From: Scandinavium hiltneri
Lineage (GTDB): Bacteria; Pseudomonadota; Gammaproteobacteria; Enterobacterales; Enterobacteriaceae
Length of the DNA stretch: 64,000 nucleotides
Direction of reading: 5' to 3'
Assembly (NCBI RefSeq): GCF_024764835.1
Contig: NZ_JALIGE010000068.1
Location: 62,001 to 126,000, forward strand
Shown here: one piece after another, positions 33,934-42,948 of the stretch
How positions within the stretch are numbered: position 1 is the first letter of the stretch
How the letters are laid out: the number at the start of each line of letters is the position of its first letter
Notes under the pieces: generated by a model
What the model saw: the letters and a program-made list of their open reading frames with translations, nothing else
The model's database searches: none
Told to the model about the DNA's origin: nothing
Program-made: the position numbers and the translations under genes

Positions 33934-34194
33934 ATGAAACACGCCTTTGCCTACACATTAGGATTTTCGAACACCACGGCGCAATCTGCAGAGTTTGCCA
34001 GCGCCGATTGTGTCACTGGACTGAATGAAATCGGTCAAATTTCCGTCAATAATATTTCTGGCAGCCTTCAGGACGTCGAACGCGTGATCGCCCTCAAAGC
34101 CGATGAGCAAGGGGCGTCGTGGTACCGTATTATCCAGATGTATGAAGAACAGAACCCAGACAACTGGCGCGTACAGGCCATTCTGTACGCTTGA
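33934..34194 (+). CDS. yjfN: DUF1471 protein YjfN (DegP activator)
   Basis: In E. coli YjfN is a small periplasmic protein whose C-terminus stimulates the DegP protease. From AQSAEFASADCVTGLNEIGQ to the end (RVQAILYA) the protein is almost identical to E. coli. The N-terminus is different: from the ATG at 33934 only MKHAFAYTLGFSNTT precedes the conserved part, giving 86 aa with a weak hydrophobic core. GGAG lies nine bases upstream. An upstream ATG (33847) gives no better signal. Export is therefore uncertain. Confidence 0.85.
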   Translation: MKHAFAYTLGFSNTTAQSAEFASADCVTGLNEIGQISVNNISGSLQDVERVIALKADEQGASWYRIIQMYEEQNPDNWRVQAILYA

Positions 34195-34228
34195 GATGAT
34201 GGGCAGACGCTGAGCGCCTGCCCCTGCT

Positions 34229-35851
34229 TTACCCCATCCCACCTGTCGCCCGCAGCAGTAAATCACTCTGTAAACGCTCATCCAGCAGCATTCCGCCGCG
34301 CGAATCCAGCATCATCCGACACCACGCCTGCGCCATCGGTGGTGACGCCGTTTGCAGCATTTGTGCCCCGCAACCCAGCAGATAGAGCTGCTGCGTGATT
34401 TCACGCCCCTGCGCTTCCAGCGGTTTACGCAGCCGCTGCTGAAGCTGACGCCAGGCGCGGTCGAAATGCCGGTCCTGCCCTTTGACTTCATTGCATTCGG
34501 CGCTGAGCAGTTCCAGTACGCCCGGCTGTTTCGCCAGCACCCGCAGCACATCGAGGCACATGATATTCCCCGAGCCTTCCCAGATGCTGTTCACCGGCAT
34601 TTCACGGTACAGACGAGGCAGCTCGCTGTCTTCGCAGTAGCCCACCCCGCCGAGCACCTCCATCGCCTCAGCGACAAACGGAATGCCCGCCTTGCAGATG
34701 GCGAATTTTGCCGTCGGCGTAAAGAGTCTGGCCCATAGCGCGCTCTCGGTGGAAGTCCGGTTATCCCACGCCCGTGCCAGACGAAACAGAAAGGCGGTTT
34801 GCCCTTCCAGTTGCAACGTCATCCGGCTCAATACCTGGCGCATTAACGGCTGCTCGACAAGCGTTTTGCCAAACGCCTGGCGTTGATGCGCGTGATACAG
34901 CGCCACTGACAGCGCCCGGCGCATCAGGCCGTGGCTGCCCAGCGCGCAATCGAAGCGGGTCAGGCCGCCCATTTTGAGGATCAGGCGGATCCCTTCGCCT
35001 TCTTCGCCCAGCAGCCAGCCGGTTGCATCGGTAAACTCTACTTCGCTGCTGGCGTTGGAGCGGTTGCCGAGCTTATCTTTCAGGCGCTCGAGCCGCACCG
35101 CATTACGTTGTCCATCAGGCAAGAAGCGCGGGACGAAAAAGCACGACAATCCGCCGCTGGCTTGCGCCAGAATCAGATGCGCATCGCTTTGCGGCACGGA
35201 GAAGAACCATTTATGCCCCACCAGCCGGTACATTTCACCGTCGATTTTCTCGGCCCGGGTGGAATTACTCAGCACATCAGAGCCGCCCTGTTTTTCGGTC
35301 ATCCCCATGCCAATCAGCAACCCGCGCTTTTGGCCACCGGGAAGCAAATGGGAATCGTAGCGATCGCTCATTAAGGGCGTGGCCCAGTCAGCAAAAGGCT
35401 TAGGCAGGAATTGCTGTAACAACGGCGTGGCGGCGAAGGTCATGGTCACCGGGCAAAGCGTGCCGGCCTCGACCTGCGCATGCAGCAAAAAACGCGCCGC
35501 ACGGGCAACAAACGAGCCGGATCGCGCGTCCTCTTCCCAGGCCAGATTATGCACACGGTTGGCACACAGGCCCTGCATCAGCAGATGCCAGGCCGGATGA
35601 AAGCGCACATCGTCCAGCCGTTCACCCGTGGCGTCGTAGCGCAGCAGTTCCGGCGAATTCACGTTGGCGAGTCGCCCGAGTTCCAGCGATTCTGCGGCCC
35701 CTAACTGTTGCCCGATGCTGGCCAGCAAATCGAGATCCCAGCCTGCGCCTTCTCGCATCACCGCCTCGTGCAGCGCGGTGTCGGAAAGGAACAAGTTGCT
35801 GTTATTGAGCGGCATTGGCTGGTTGAACACGGTATGCGTTTGCCAGGACAT
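34229..35851 (-). CDS. aidB: Adaptive-response flavoprotein AidB
   Basis: AidB is an acyl-CoA-dehydrogenase-fold flavoprotein that binds DNA and is induced by Ada during alkylation stress. The 540 residues from the ATG at 35851 (GGAGG five bases before) compare with 541 in E. coli. Recognisable stretches include GMGMTEKQGGSDV and HKWFFSVPQSDAHL around the FAD site, and IWEGSGNIMCLDVLR. The last ~100 residues form the DNA-binding part in E. coli. In E. coli yjfC-yjfM lie between aidB and rlmB; here a transporter gene occupies that space. Confidence 0.95.
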   Translation of the reverse strand: MSWQTHTVFNQPMPLNNSNLFLSDTALHEAVMREGAGWDLDLLASIGQQLGAAESLELGRLANVNSPELLRYDATGERLDDVRFHPAWHLLMQGLCANRVHNLAWEEDARSGSFVARAARFLLHAQVEAGTLCPVTMTFAATPLLQQFLPKPFADWATPLMSDRYDSHLLPGGQKRGLLIGMGMTEKQGGSDVLSNSTRAEKIDGEMYRLVGHKWFFSVPQSDAHLILAQASGGLSCFFVPRFLPDGQRNAVRLERLKDKLGNRSNASSEVEFTDATGWLLGEEGEGIRLILKMGGLTRFDCALGSHGLMRRALSVALYHAHQRQAFGKTLVEQPLMRQVLSRMTLQLEGQTAFLFRLARAWDNRTSTESALWARLFTPTAKFAICKAGIPFVAEAMEVLGGVGYCEDSELPRLYREMPVNSIWEGSGNIMCLDVLRVLAKQPGVLELLSAECNEVKGQDRHFDRAWRQLQQRLRKPLEAQGREITQQLYLLGCGAQMLQTASPPMAQAWCRMMLDSRGGMLLDERLQSDLLLRATGGMG

Positions 35852-36049
35852 AGCGCCTCCTTCCTTCATGAGCATCAGCCGTAAGTATGGTCAGCGCACT
35901 GAGGGTCTGCCCGTTAAAAGGGTGATAAAAAAGAATCATACCCGGCTTCGTGAGGCCCATCACAGCCATAAGAATTTTAAATTTTCTTATCTATTTTGTA
36001 TGGAATAATTTATTCAATGGTTAATACGATGTACACCTCAGGACATGCT

Positions 36050-37342
36050 ATGCAAACAGGATCAGTGGCAGCAGGGGCGCACAAACGTGCGTTGATAGCC
36101 GGTTCAATTGGCAATTTCATCGAATGGTATGAATTTGCCGTTTACGGCTTTCTGGCAACGGTTATTGCCAAAAACTTCTTCCAGCTCGAAGGTGAGGCGC
36201 CGATTACCGGGCTTATCCTCACCTATGCGGCATTCGCCGTGGCCTTTTTCTTCCGCCCGCTGGGTGCCATCGTTTTCGGCCGTCTGGGCGACCGCATCGG
36301 GCGTAAACCGACGCTGATTCTGGTGCTGGTGATGATGACGCTGGCAACCACCGCGATTGGCCTCGTGCCGGTGTACGCTACAATCGGCGTCGCCGCGCCG
36401 TTACTCTTAACCGTGTTGCGCATTTTGCAGGGACTTTTCGCGGGCGGAGAGTACGGCGGGGCCGTGTCGTTGATGACCGAATTTGCGCCAAAAGGTAAAC
36501 GCGGGCTGTACGGCGCGTGGCAATCCTTCACCGTTGCGCTGGGCTTGCTGGCAGGTGCGGGCATTGTGGCGCTGATGTCTGCCATGCTCAGCCCTGAAGC
36601 CATGCTCGACTGGGGCTGGCGCGTGCCGTTCTTTTTAGCGCTGCCTATGGGCGGCGTGGCGCTTTGGCTGCGAATGAATATGGAAGAAACGCCAAGTTTC
36701 GTCCGTCAGCAGAAAACTGATGCGGTTCCGGTCAAAGCCAGCACCTCTGGTACCTTTAAAGCGATTGTTATCGGCATTGGCCGTCTGATGGTGTGGTCTG
36801 CCGCGGGTTACACCTATCTGGTGATCATGCCTTCCTACCTACAATCTGCACTGCATACCGGGTTTAACCAGGCGCTGCTGATTGCGGTGATTTCTAACAT
36901 TGGTTTTGCGGTGACCATTCTTCCGTCGGGCATGCTGAGCGATAAAATTGGTCGCCGCACGCTGATGGTGCTCGCCGCGGTATTACTGCTGGTACTGGCA
37001 CTGCCGTTGCTGAAAATTTTGCAGGCGGAATCCAGCACGCTGCTGGTCAAAGGGCTGGTCGTGTTTATTGCGGGTGGACTGGTAGGGATGTTGGCCGGGC
37101 CTGGGCCTGCCATGCTGTCGGAGATGTTCCCAACCAAAGTACGGTATACCGGACTTGGGCTGGCGTATTCACTTTCTAATGCCATTTTCTCTGGCTGCGC
37201 AGGGCTGATTATTACCGGGCTGATTAAGCAGACGGGTAATCTCGATATTCCGGCGTATTACGTGATGGCCACGGCAGTGGTGAGTATTGTGGCGTTGATG
37301 ACGCTGAGAAAGGATGACCATCTGCGGTCACTGGATGAGTAA
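36050..37342 (+). CDS. MHS-family (metabolite:H+ symporter) MFS transporter
   Basis: This 430-residue inner-membrane transporter of the MFS metabolite:H+ symporter group (as KgtP, ShiA and ProP) has 12 predicted helices. The family signatures are GNFIEWYEFAVYGF in helix 1, FGRLGDRIGRKPTL in the first loop and RILQGLFAGGEYGG in helix 4. The start is taken as the ATG at 36050 (AGGA seven bases upstream, MQTGSVAAGAHKRAL); earlier in-frame starts at 35996, 36017 and 36029 lack a ribosome-binding site. The substrate is unknown, probably an organic acid. It is an accessory gene relative to E. coli K-12. Confidence 0.88.
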   Translation: MQTGSVAAGAHKRALIAGSIGNFIEWYEFAVYGFLATVIAKNFFQLEGEAPITGLILTYAAFAVAFFFRPLGAIVFGRLGDRIGRKPTLILVLVMMTLATTAIGLVPVYATIGVAAPLLLTVLRILQGLFAGGEYGGAVSLMTEFAPKGKRGLYGAWQSFTVALGLLAGAGIVALMSAMLSPEAMLDWGWRVPFFLALPMGGVALWLRMNMEETPSFVRQQKTDAVPVKASTSGTFKAIVIGIGRLMVWSAAGYTYLVIMPSYLQSALHTGFNQALLIAVISNIGFAVTILPSGMLSDKIGRRTLMVLAAVLLLVLALPLLKILQAESSTLLVKGLVVFIAGGLVGMLAGPGPAMLSEMFPTKVRYTGLGLAYSLSNAIFSGCAGLIITGLIKQTGNLDIPAYYVMATAVVSIVALMTLRKDDHLRSLDE

Positions 37343-37349
37343 ACAAACT

Positions 37350-37415
37350 GCCCGGCGGGACTAACGCTTGCCAAGCCTACAGGTTGTAGGCCGGGTAAAC
37401 GTAGTGCCACCAGGC
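37350..37415. repeat. REP pair (BIME) between the MHS transporter and rlmB
   Basis: Two inverted REP units lie between convergent genes: GCCCGGCGGGACTAACGCTT... (37350-37380) and GTAGGCCGGGTAAACG... (37386-37415), joined by a 5-base spacer. Each has the GCC-GGC palindrome ends. Confidence 0.85.
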
Positions 37416-37423
37416 ATTCAATA

Positions 37424-38155
37424 TTAACTTCTCTGGCGCACGGCTTCAAACAGGCAAATACCGGTGGCGACAGACACATTCAGTGAAGACACACTGCCCG
37501 CCATCGGAATGCTAATAAGCTCATCGCAGTGCTCACGAGTCAGGCGACGCATGCCTTCACCTTCCGCACCCATCACCAGCGCCATGCGGCCAGCCAGCTT
37601 GCTCTGATACAGCGTGTGGTCGGCTTCACCAGCGGTACCCACAATCCAGATGTTCTCTTCCTGCAACAGACGCATAGTACGTGCCAGGTTGGTCACCCGG
37701 ATTAACGGCACATTTTCTGCAGCACCACAGGCCACTTTCTTCGCCGTCGCATTGAGCTGTGCAGAACGATCGCGCGGAACAATCACCGCGTGCACGCCCG
37801 CCGCATCTGCGCTACGCAGACAAGCACCGAGGTTGTGCGGATCGGTCACGCCGTCGAGGATCAGCAGGAATGGGTTCTCGAACTGGCTCAGCAGAGCCGG
37901 CAGATCGTTTTCCTGATACTGTCGACCCTCTTTTACGCGCGCGATAATCCCCTGATGCACAGCACCTTCGCTCTTCTCGTCAAGGTATTGGCGGTTCGCG
38001 ACCTGAATCACCACACCCTGGGCTTCCAGCGCATGGATCAGCGGCAGAAGGCGTTTATCTTCGCGGCCTTTCAGGATAAAGACTTCCTGAAAACGCTCGG
38101 GGGCACGCTCGAGAAGGGCCTGCACCGCGTGGATGCCGTAAATCATTTCACTCAT
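37424..38155 (-). CDS. rlmB: 23S rRNA (guanosine-2'-O-)-methyltransferase RlmB
   Basis: RlmB methylates the 2'-O of G2251 in the 23S peptidyl-transferase centre. It is a SPOUT-class enzyme with an N-terminal L30e-like substrate domain (about 1-75) and a knotted C-terminal domain containing DGVTDPHNLGACLRSADA, GAEGEGMRRL and IPMAGSVSSLNVSVATGICLFEA. The 243 residues equal E. coli. It lies 90 bp after rnr in the nsrR-rnr-rlmB operon. Confidence 0.97.
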   Translation of the reverse strand: MSEMIYGIHAVQALLERAPERFQEVFILKGREDKRLLPLIHALEAQGVVIQVANRQYLDEKSEGAVHQGIIARVKEGRQYQENDLPALLSQFENPFLLILDGVTDPHNLGACLRSADAAGVHAVIVPRDRSAQLNATAKKVACGAAENVPLIRVTNLARTMRLLQEENIWIVGTAGEADHTLYQSKLAGRMALVMGAEGEGMRRLTREHCDELISIPMAGSVSSLNVSVATGICLFEAVRQRS

Positions 38156-38198
38156 GAATGGTACTCGTAAATTGTTAATAGCTATCCCCTCAATCCGA

Positions 38199-38221
38199 CC
38201 CTCTCCCGAAACGGGCGAGGG
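38199..38221. repeat. Short intercistronic hairpin between rnr and rlmB
   Basis: CCCTCTCCCG and CGGGCGAGGG form a nearly perfect stem with an AAA loop. Related CCTCTCCC/GGGAGAGG hairpins occur at 21914-21939, so this is a dispersed intergenic element type. Confidence 0.5.
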
Positions 38222-38245
38222 AGAAGGCCAGCATGAGGGTAAAAA

Positions 38246-40699
38246 TTACTCGGCGACTTTCTTTTTCGAAGCGCGTTTAGCTTTAGTCGCGGTGGCGATT
38301 TTAAGCGTTTTTTCAGACGGTTTTTTAGCTTTCTTACCGGCTACGTCTTTCTTCGCTTTCGGCTTCGGTTTCGCCTGGCCGTTCTCACCGCGGAACGCGG
38401 CATCCGGCTCGAAGTTCACCTTTTTACCGGCCTGACGGCGACGGTTGCCAGGCTTCGCACCGCCCGATTTCTTCGCTTTTTCACGCTCGGTTTTACCGAC
38501 GTTACGCGGGCCACGTTCGCTGGAGATCAGCGAGAAGTCGATTTTACGCTCGTCCATGTTGACGGCTTCCACTTTCACTTCCACACGATCGCCCAGACGG
38601 TAAGTCTGGCCGCCGGATTCGCCAATCAGACGCTGGCCAATCTGGTCGAAACGGTAGTAGTCGTTGTCGAGAGAAGACACGTGAACCAGGCCGTCGATGA
38701 ACAAGTCGCTCAGACGCACGAAGAAGCCGAAGCCTGTCACGCTGGCGATAACGCCAGGGAACACGTTGCCGACCTGATCCTGCATGAAGTCACACTTCAG
38801 CCAGTCAGAGACTTCACGGGTCGCTTCATCGGCACGGCGTTCGGTCATCGAACAGTGCTGGCCCAGTTGCAGCATCTCTTCCATGCTGTAGTGCCAGCCG
38901 CCGGTATCGGTGGAATGGCCTTGATGCCCCTCATCTTTCGCCAACAGATATTTAATGGCACGGTGCAGCGACAGGTCAGGATAACGACGAATTGGCGAGG
39001 TGAAGTGCGCGTAAGATTGCAACGCCAGACCAAAGTGACCGCGGTTTTCCGGGTCATATACCGCCTGTTTCATCGAGCGCAGCAGCATCGTTTGCAGCAT
39101 CTCGTGATCCGGACGATCGGCGATAGACGTCAGCAGCTCGGCGTAATCGCGCGGCTCAGGCTTATTGCCACCCGGCAGCTCAAGACCCAGTTCTGCCAGA
39201 ACGGTGCGGAAAGAGGTGATCGCCTCTTCGGTAGGCTTATCGTGAATACGGAACAGCGCAGGCTCTGATTCTTTCTCAACGAAGCGCGCCGCCGAAATAT
39301 TCGCGAGGATCATGCACTCTTCGATCAGTTTATGGGCATCGTTACGCTGAGTTTGCTCAATTCGCTCAATGCGGCGCTCGGCGTTGAAGATAAACTTCGC
39401 TTCTTCGCTTTCAAACGAGATCCCACCACGTTCAGCGCGGGAGACATCCAGCACTTTGTAGAGGCTGTGCAGTTCTTCGATATGCTTCACCAGTGGGGCG
39501 TACTGCTCGCGCAGCTCCTGATCGCCCTGCAGAATGTGCCAGACTTTGTTATAAGTCAGACGCGCATGGGAGCTCATCACCGCTTCGTAGAATGTATAAC
39601 TCGTCAGGCGCCCTTTTGCTGAAATAGTCATTTCACAGACCATGCACAGTCGGTCAACCTGCGGGTTCAGGGAGCACAGACCGTTGGACAGCACTTCCGG
39701 CAGCATCGGCACAACCTGCGACGGGAAGTAAACCGAGGTCCCGCGGTTGCGGGCTTCGGCGTCCAGCGCGGTTGGCGGACGTACGTAATAGCTTACGTCG
39801 GCAATAGCCACCCACAGACGCCAGCCGCCGCCGCGTTTCTTCTCGCAGAACACGGCGTCATCGAAGTCACGGGCATCTTCGCCATCAATGGTCATCAGCG
39901 GCAGATCACGCAGATCCACACGGCCTATTTTCGCTTCTTCCGGTACCTGTTCTTTCAGGTTCGCAATCTGGTTTTCAACTTCAGGCGGCCAGACATACGG
40001 GATTTCATGGGTACGCAGCGCCATGTCCACGGCCATGCTGGTGCCCATATTATCGCCCAGCACTTCGACAATTTTACCAATGGCTTTCGTACGGCGGGTC
40101 GGGCGCTGAGTCAGCTCAACCACCACCACAAAGCCCATCCGCGCACCCATCAGTTCTTCAGGCGGGATGAGGATATCAAAGCTCAGACGACTGTCGTCCG
40201 GCACCACAAAGCCGATACCTGCATCGGTAAAGTAGCGGCCAACGATTTGCCCGGCTCTTGGCTCGAGTACGCGAACAATGCGCGCTTCACGACGGCCTTT
40301 ACGATCAGCACCCAGCGGCTGCGCCAGGACCAGATCGCCGTGCATGCACATTTTCATCTGTTCTGATGAAAGATAGAGATCGTCTTTACGACCTTCGACG
40401 CGCAGGAAGCCAAAGCCATCTCGGTGACCGATGACTTTACCTTTCAGCAGATCGAGGCGTTCCGGCAGCGCATAGCACTGACGGCGGGTGAAAACGAGTT
40501 GCCCGTCGCGCTCCATGGCGCGCAGGCGGCGACGCAGGGCTTCCTGCTGCTCTTCACCTTCGATATTCAGCTCAGTCGCCAGCTCATCTCGGCTGACCGG
40601 TTTTTCGCGTTTAGTAATGAAATCGAGGATGAATTCCCGGCTAGGGATAGGGTTCGCGTATTTTTCAGCTTCGCGTTCCTGGAAAGGATCGTGTGACAT
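38246..40699 (-). CDS. rnr: Exoribonuclease R
   Basis: RNase R is a 3'-5' exoribonuclease that degrades structured RNA, rRNA and tmRNA-tagged mRNA. The 817 residues compare with 813 in E. coli. Domains in order: N-terminal helix-turn-helix, two cold-shock domains, an RNB catalytic domain with TIDGEDARDFDDAV (Mg-binding aspartates), an S1 domain (about 645-728), and a lysine-rich tail from about 735. The start at 40699 (MSHDPFQEREAEKYANP) has GGAGG before it. An ERIC repeat lies between nsrR and this gene. Confidence 0.97.
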   Translation of the reverse strand: MSHDPFQEREAEKYANPIPSREFILDFITKREKPVSRDELATELNIEGEEQQEALRRRLRAMERDGQLVFTRRQCYALPERLDLLKGKVIGHRDGFGFLRVEGRKDDLYLSSEQMKMCMHGDLVLAQPLGADRKGRREARIVRVLEPRAGQIVGRYFTDAGIGFVVPDDSRLSFDILIPPEELMGARMGFVVVVELTQRPTRRTKAIGKIVEVLGDNMGTSMAVDMALRTHEIPYVWPPEVENQIANLKEQVPEEAKIGRVDLRDLPLMTIDGEDARDFDDAVFCEKKRGGGWRLWVAIADVSYYVRPPTALDAEARNRGTSVYFPSQVVPMLPEVLSNGLCSLNPQVDRLCMVCEMTISAKGRLTSYTFYEAVMSSHARLTYNKVWHILQGDQELREQYAPLVKHIEELHSLYKVLDVSRAERGGISFESEEAKFIFNAERRIERIEQTQRNDAHKLIEECMILANISAARFVEKESEPALFRIHDKPTEEAITSFRTVLAELGLELPGGNKPEPRDYAELLTSIADRPDHEMLQTMLLRSMKQAVYDPENRGHFGLALQSYAHFTSPIRRYPDLSLHRAIKYLLAKDEGHQGHSTDTGGWHYSMEEMLQLGQHCSMTERRADEATREVSDWLKCDFMQDQVGNVFPGVIASVTGFGFFVRLSDLFIDGLVHVSSLDNDYYRFDQIGQRLIGESGGQTYRLGDRVEVKVEAVNMDERKIDFSLISSERGPRNVGKTEREKAKKSGGAKPGNRRRQAGKKVNFEPDAAFRGENGQAKPKPKAKKDVAGKKAKKPSEKTLKIATATKAKRASKKKVAE

Positions 40700-40733
40700 A
40701 GCGGTTCCTCCGTTGTCAGCTCTGGTGAAGTAA

Positions 40734-40861
40734 TACACCCGTCATACTTCGCGTTGCATGTGCATTGGCTACGTCCGCTCACCCCAGTCACTTACCTGAG
40801 TAAGCTCCTGGGGGATTCCCGGACTTGCCGCCTTCCTACAGCGCGAATTATTTAGGGTATA
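40734..40861. repeat. ERIC repeat between nsrR and rnr
   Basis: This 128-bp copy runs from TACACCCGTCAT to TTTAGGGTATA with the central TCACTTACCTGAGTAAGCTC core and a TTGGCTACGTCCGCTCACC block, in the orientation opposite to that at 11421. It fills almost the whole gap between the nsrR stop (40864) and the rnr ribosome-binding site. Confidence 0.9.
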
Positions 40862-40863
40862 AA

Positions 40864-41289
40864 TCACTCCACCAGCAATAATTTATAAAGCGGTTGATTC
40901 TCTTCAACCAAATCGGCCAGCGTGTAGTTATCCAGTTCCTTGAGAAAACTGTTCACGGCCTCAGACAGTGCCTGTTTCAAACGACAGGCGGGCGTAATGT
41001 GGCAAAAGTCGCTGCTGCAGTTCACCAGCGACAAGGGTTCAAGTTCGCGAACCACATCACCAATAATAATCGTGCGTGCTGGTTTCCCCAGACGAATGCC
41101 ACCGTTTTTTCCGCGTACGGCATCGACGAAGCCTGCGCGGCTTAGCTGGTTGATAATTTTAACCATGTGATTACGGGATACGCCATATACCTCAGTGACC
41201 TCAGAGATATTGGTCATTCGACCGTCCGGCAGCGATGCCATATAGATTAGCGCACGCAATCCGTAATCGGTGAAACTCGTTAACTGCAC
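40864..41289 (-). CDS. nsrR: Nitric-oxide-sensing repressor NsrR
   Basis: NsrR is an Rrf2-family repressor whose [Fe-S] cluster reacts with nitric oxide, derepressing NO-defence genes such as hmp. The 141 residues match E. coli when translation starts at GTG 41289 (GAGGT five bases upstream). The winged helix is at about 1-60, and the cluster cysteines Cys91, Cys96 and Cys102 are in NCSSDFCHITPAC. It is the first gene of nsrR-rnr-rlmB. An in-frame ATG further upstream (41355) lies inside an ERIC repeat and is not the start. Confidence 0.96.
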   Translation of the reverse strand: MQLTSFTDYGLRALIYMASLPDGRMTNISEVTEVYGVSRNHMVKIINQLSRAGFVDAVRGKNGGIRLGKPARTIIIGDVVRELEPLSLVNCSSDFCHITPACRLKQALSEAVNSFLKELDNYTLADLVEENQPLYKLLLVE

Positions 41290-41318
41290 ATCAACCTCAA
41301 AGCAGGGAAAAAGACAGA

Positions 41319-41443
41319 TATACGCTAAATCATTCAGGTTGCATCGCGGCGGCAACTGATCGACTCCTGGGAGCTTACACGAGTAAGTGACCAGGGTGAA
41401 TGAAGGCAGCCAACAAAGAGGCAGCTTGAATGATGACGTGTAT
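41319..41443. repeat. ERIC repeat in the nsrR upstream region
   Basis: This degenerate copy of about 125 bp runs from ATACGCTAAATCATTCAGG to TGATGACGTGTAT, with the intact core GAGCTTACACGAGTAAGTGA and the CAGCCAACAAAGAGGCAGC block. It lies 30 bp upstream of the nsrR start codon, in the gap between purA and nsrR. Confidence 0.85.
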
Positions 41444-41518
41444 TTACATTGATGATAAACCAGCCAGCCATGCAGCGGTTAATTTATTTAAGCGGGAGAA
41501 GATGGAAAGCAAGAACAA

Positions 41519-41539
41519 GGGGCGCCTTGAAAGCGCCCC
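41519..41539 (-). terminator. Terminator after purA
   Basis: A perfect 7-bp stem GGGGCGC/GCGCCCC with a 7-base loop, 9 bases after the purA stop. A T-rich tail (TTGTTCTTGCTTT) follows on the minus strand. Confidence 0.75.
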
Positions 41540-41547
41540 TGACATGA

Positions 41548-42846
41548 TTATGCGTCGAACGGGTCGCGTAGGATCATGGTTTCATTACGGTCCGGACCGG
41601 TTGAAATGATATCAACAGGAACGTCGGTCAGTTCTTCGATACGTTTGATGTAGTCCAGCGCTGCCTGCGGTAAGCCGCTGCGCTCTTTCACGCCAAAGGT
41701 GGTCTCAGACCAGCCCGGCATGGACTCATAAATCGGCTCGATACCTTCCCAGTCATCGGCTGCCAGCGGAGTGGTAGTCACTTCGCGGCCATCTGGCATA
41801 CGGTAACCGATGCAGAGTTTAACTTCTTTCAGACCATCCAGAACGTCCAGTTTGGTCAGGCAGAAACCAGACAGAGAGTTTATCTGCACGGCACGGCGTA
41901 CAGCGACGATGTCCAGCCAGCCAGTACGACGACGGCGACCCGTGGTCGCGCCAAACTCGTTACCCTGCTTGCAGAGGAACTCGCCGGTTTCGTCAAACAG
42001 TTCGGTCGGGAATGGACCTGCGCCCACACGGGTGGAGTACGCTTTGATGATGCCCAGCACGTAATCAACGTAACGTGGACCCAGGCCGGAACCGGTCGCC
42101 ACGCCACCAGCGGTGGTGTTGGAGGAGGTCACGTATGGATAGGTACCGTGGTCGATGTCCAGCAGGGTGCCCTGGGCACCTTCGAACATCACGAAATCAC
42201 CACGCTTGCGCGCCTGATCCAGCAGGTCAGAAACGTCAACAACCATCGCAGTCAGGATGTCGGCCACGGCCATGACATCGTCCAGCACTTTCTGGAAATC
42301 AACGGCTTCAGCTTTGTAGAAGTTCACCAGCTGGAAGTTGTGATATTCCATCACTTCTTTCAGTTTGTCGGCGAAGGTCGCTTTGTCGAACAGGTCGCCA
42401 ACGCGCAGGCCACGACGGGCCACTTTATCTTCATACGCAGGGCCGATACCACGACCGGTAGTACCGATAGCTTTCGCACCGCGCGCTTTTTCACGAGCAA
42501 CGTCCAGCGCAACATGATAATCAAGGATCAACGGGCATGCTTCAGAGAGCAGCAGACGTTCGCGAACCGGGATACCACGGTCTTCCAGTTCTTTCATCTC
42601 TTTCATCAGCGCAGCAGGAGACAGCACAACACCGTTACCGATGATGCTGGTCACATTGTCGCGAAGAATACCTGATGGAATAAGATGGAGGACGGTTTTT
42701 TCACCGTTGATTACGAGAGTATGGCCTGCGTTGTGACCGCCCTGGTAGCGTACAACATATTTAGCCCGTTCAGTCAGAAGATCGACGATCTTCCCTTTAC
42801 CTTCGTCACCCCATTGGGTGCCCAGTACGACGACGTTGTTACCCAT
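41548..42846 (-). CDS. purA: Adenylosuccinate synthetase
   Basis: PurA uses GTP to join IMP and aspartate, the first committed step to AMP. The 432 residues have the GTP P-loop GDEGKG at 13-18, GGHNAGHT with the catalytic histidine near residue 41, GTTGRGIGPAYEDK and the base-recognition TKLDVLDGL. It is separated from yjeT by 102 bp and ends in its own terminator, before the ERIC-bearing nsrR leader. Confidence 0.98.
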   Translation of the reverse strand: MGNNVVVLGTQWGDEGKGKIVDLLTERAKYVVRYQGGHNAGHTLVINGEKTVLHLIPSGILRDNVTSIIGNGVVLSPAALMKEMKELEDRGIPVRERLLLSEACPLILDYHVALDVAREKARGAKAIGTTGRGIGPAYEDKVARRGLRVGDLFDKATFADKLKEVMEYHNFQLVNFYKAEAVDFQKVLDDVMAVADILTAMVVDVSDLLDQARKRGDFVMFEGAQGTLLDIDHGTYPYVTSSNTTAGGVATGSGLGPRYVDYVLGIIKAYSTRVGAGPFPTELFDETGEFLCKQGNEFGATTGRRRRTGWLDIVAVRRAVQINSLSGFCLTKLDVLDGLKEVKLCIGYRMPDGREVTTTPLAADDWEGIEPIYESMPGWSETTFGVKERSGLPQAALDYIKRIEELTDVPVDIISTGPDRNETMILRDPFDA

Positions 42847-42948
42847 TTTTCAAAATCACCGTTTGCTTAAAAAAGGATTCTACCATCGCTTTTTCAGAGA
42901 TACAGCACTTTTTCCAGGCAAAATCGGGTAAGAGCGACTAAGACCCTG

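Noticed and set aside
41290..41355. Upstream ATG extending NsrR by 22 residues
   Set aside because: The extension is encoded partly by an ERIC repeat and lacks homology; the GTG at 41289 has a good ribosome-binding site and gives the 141-aa family length.
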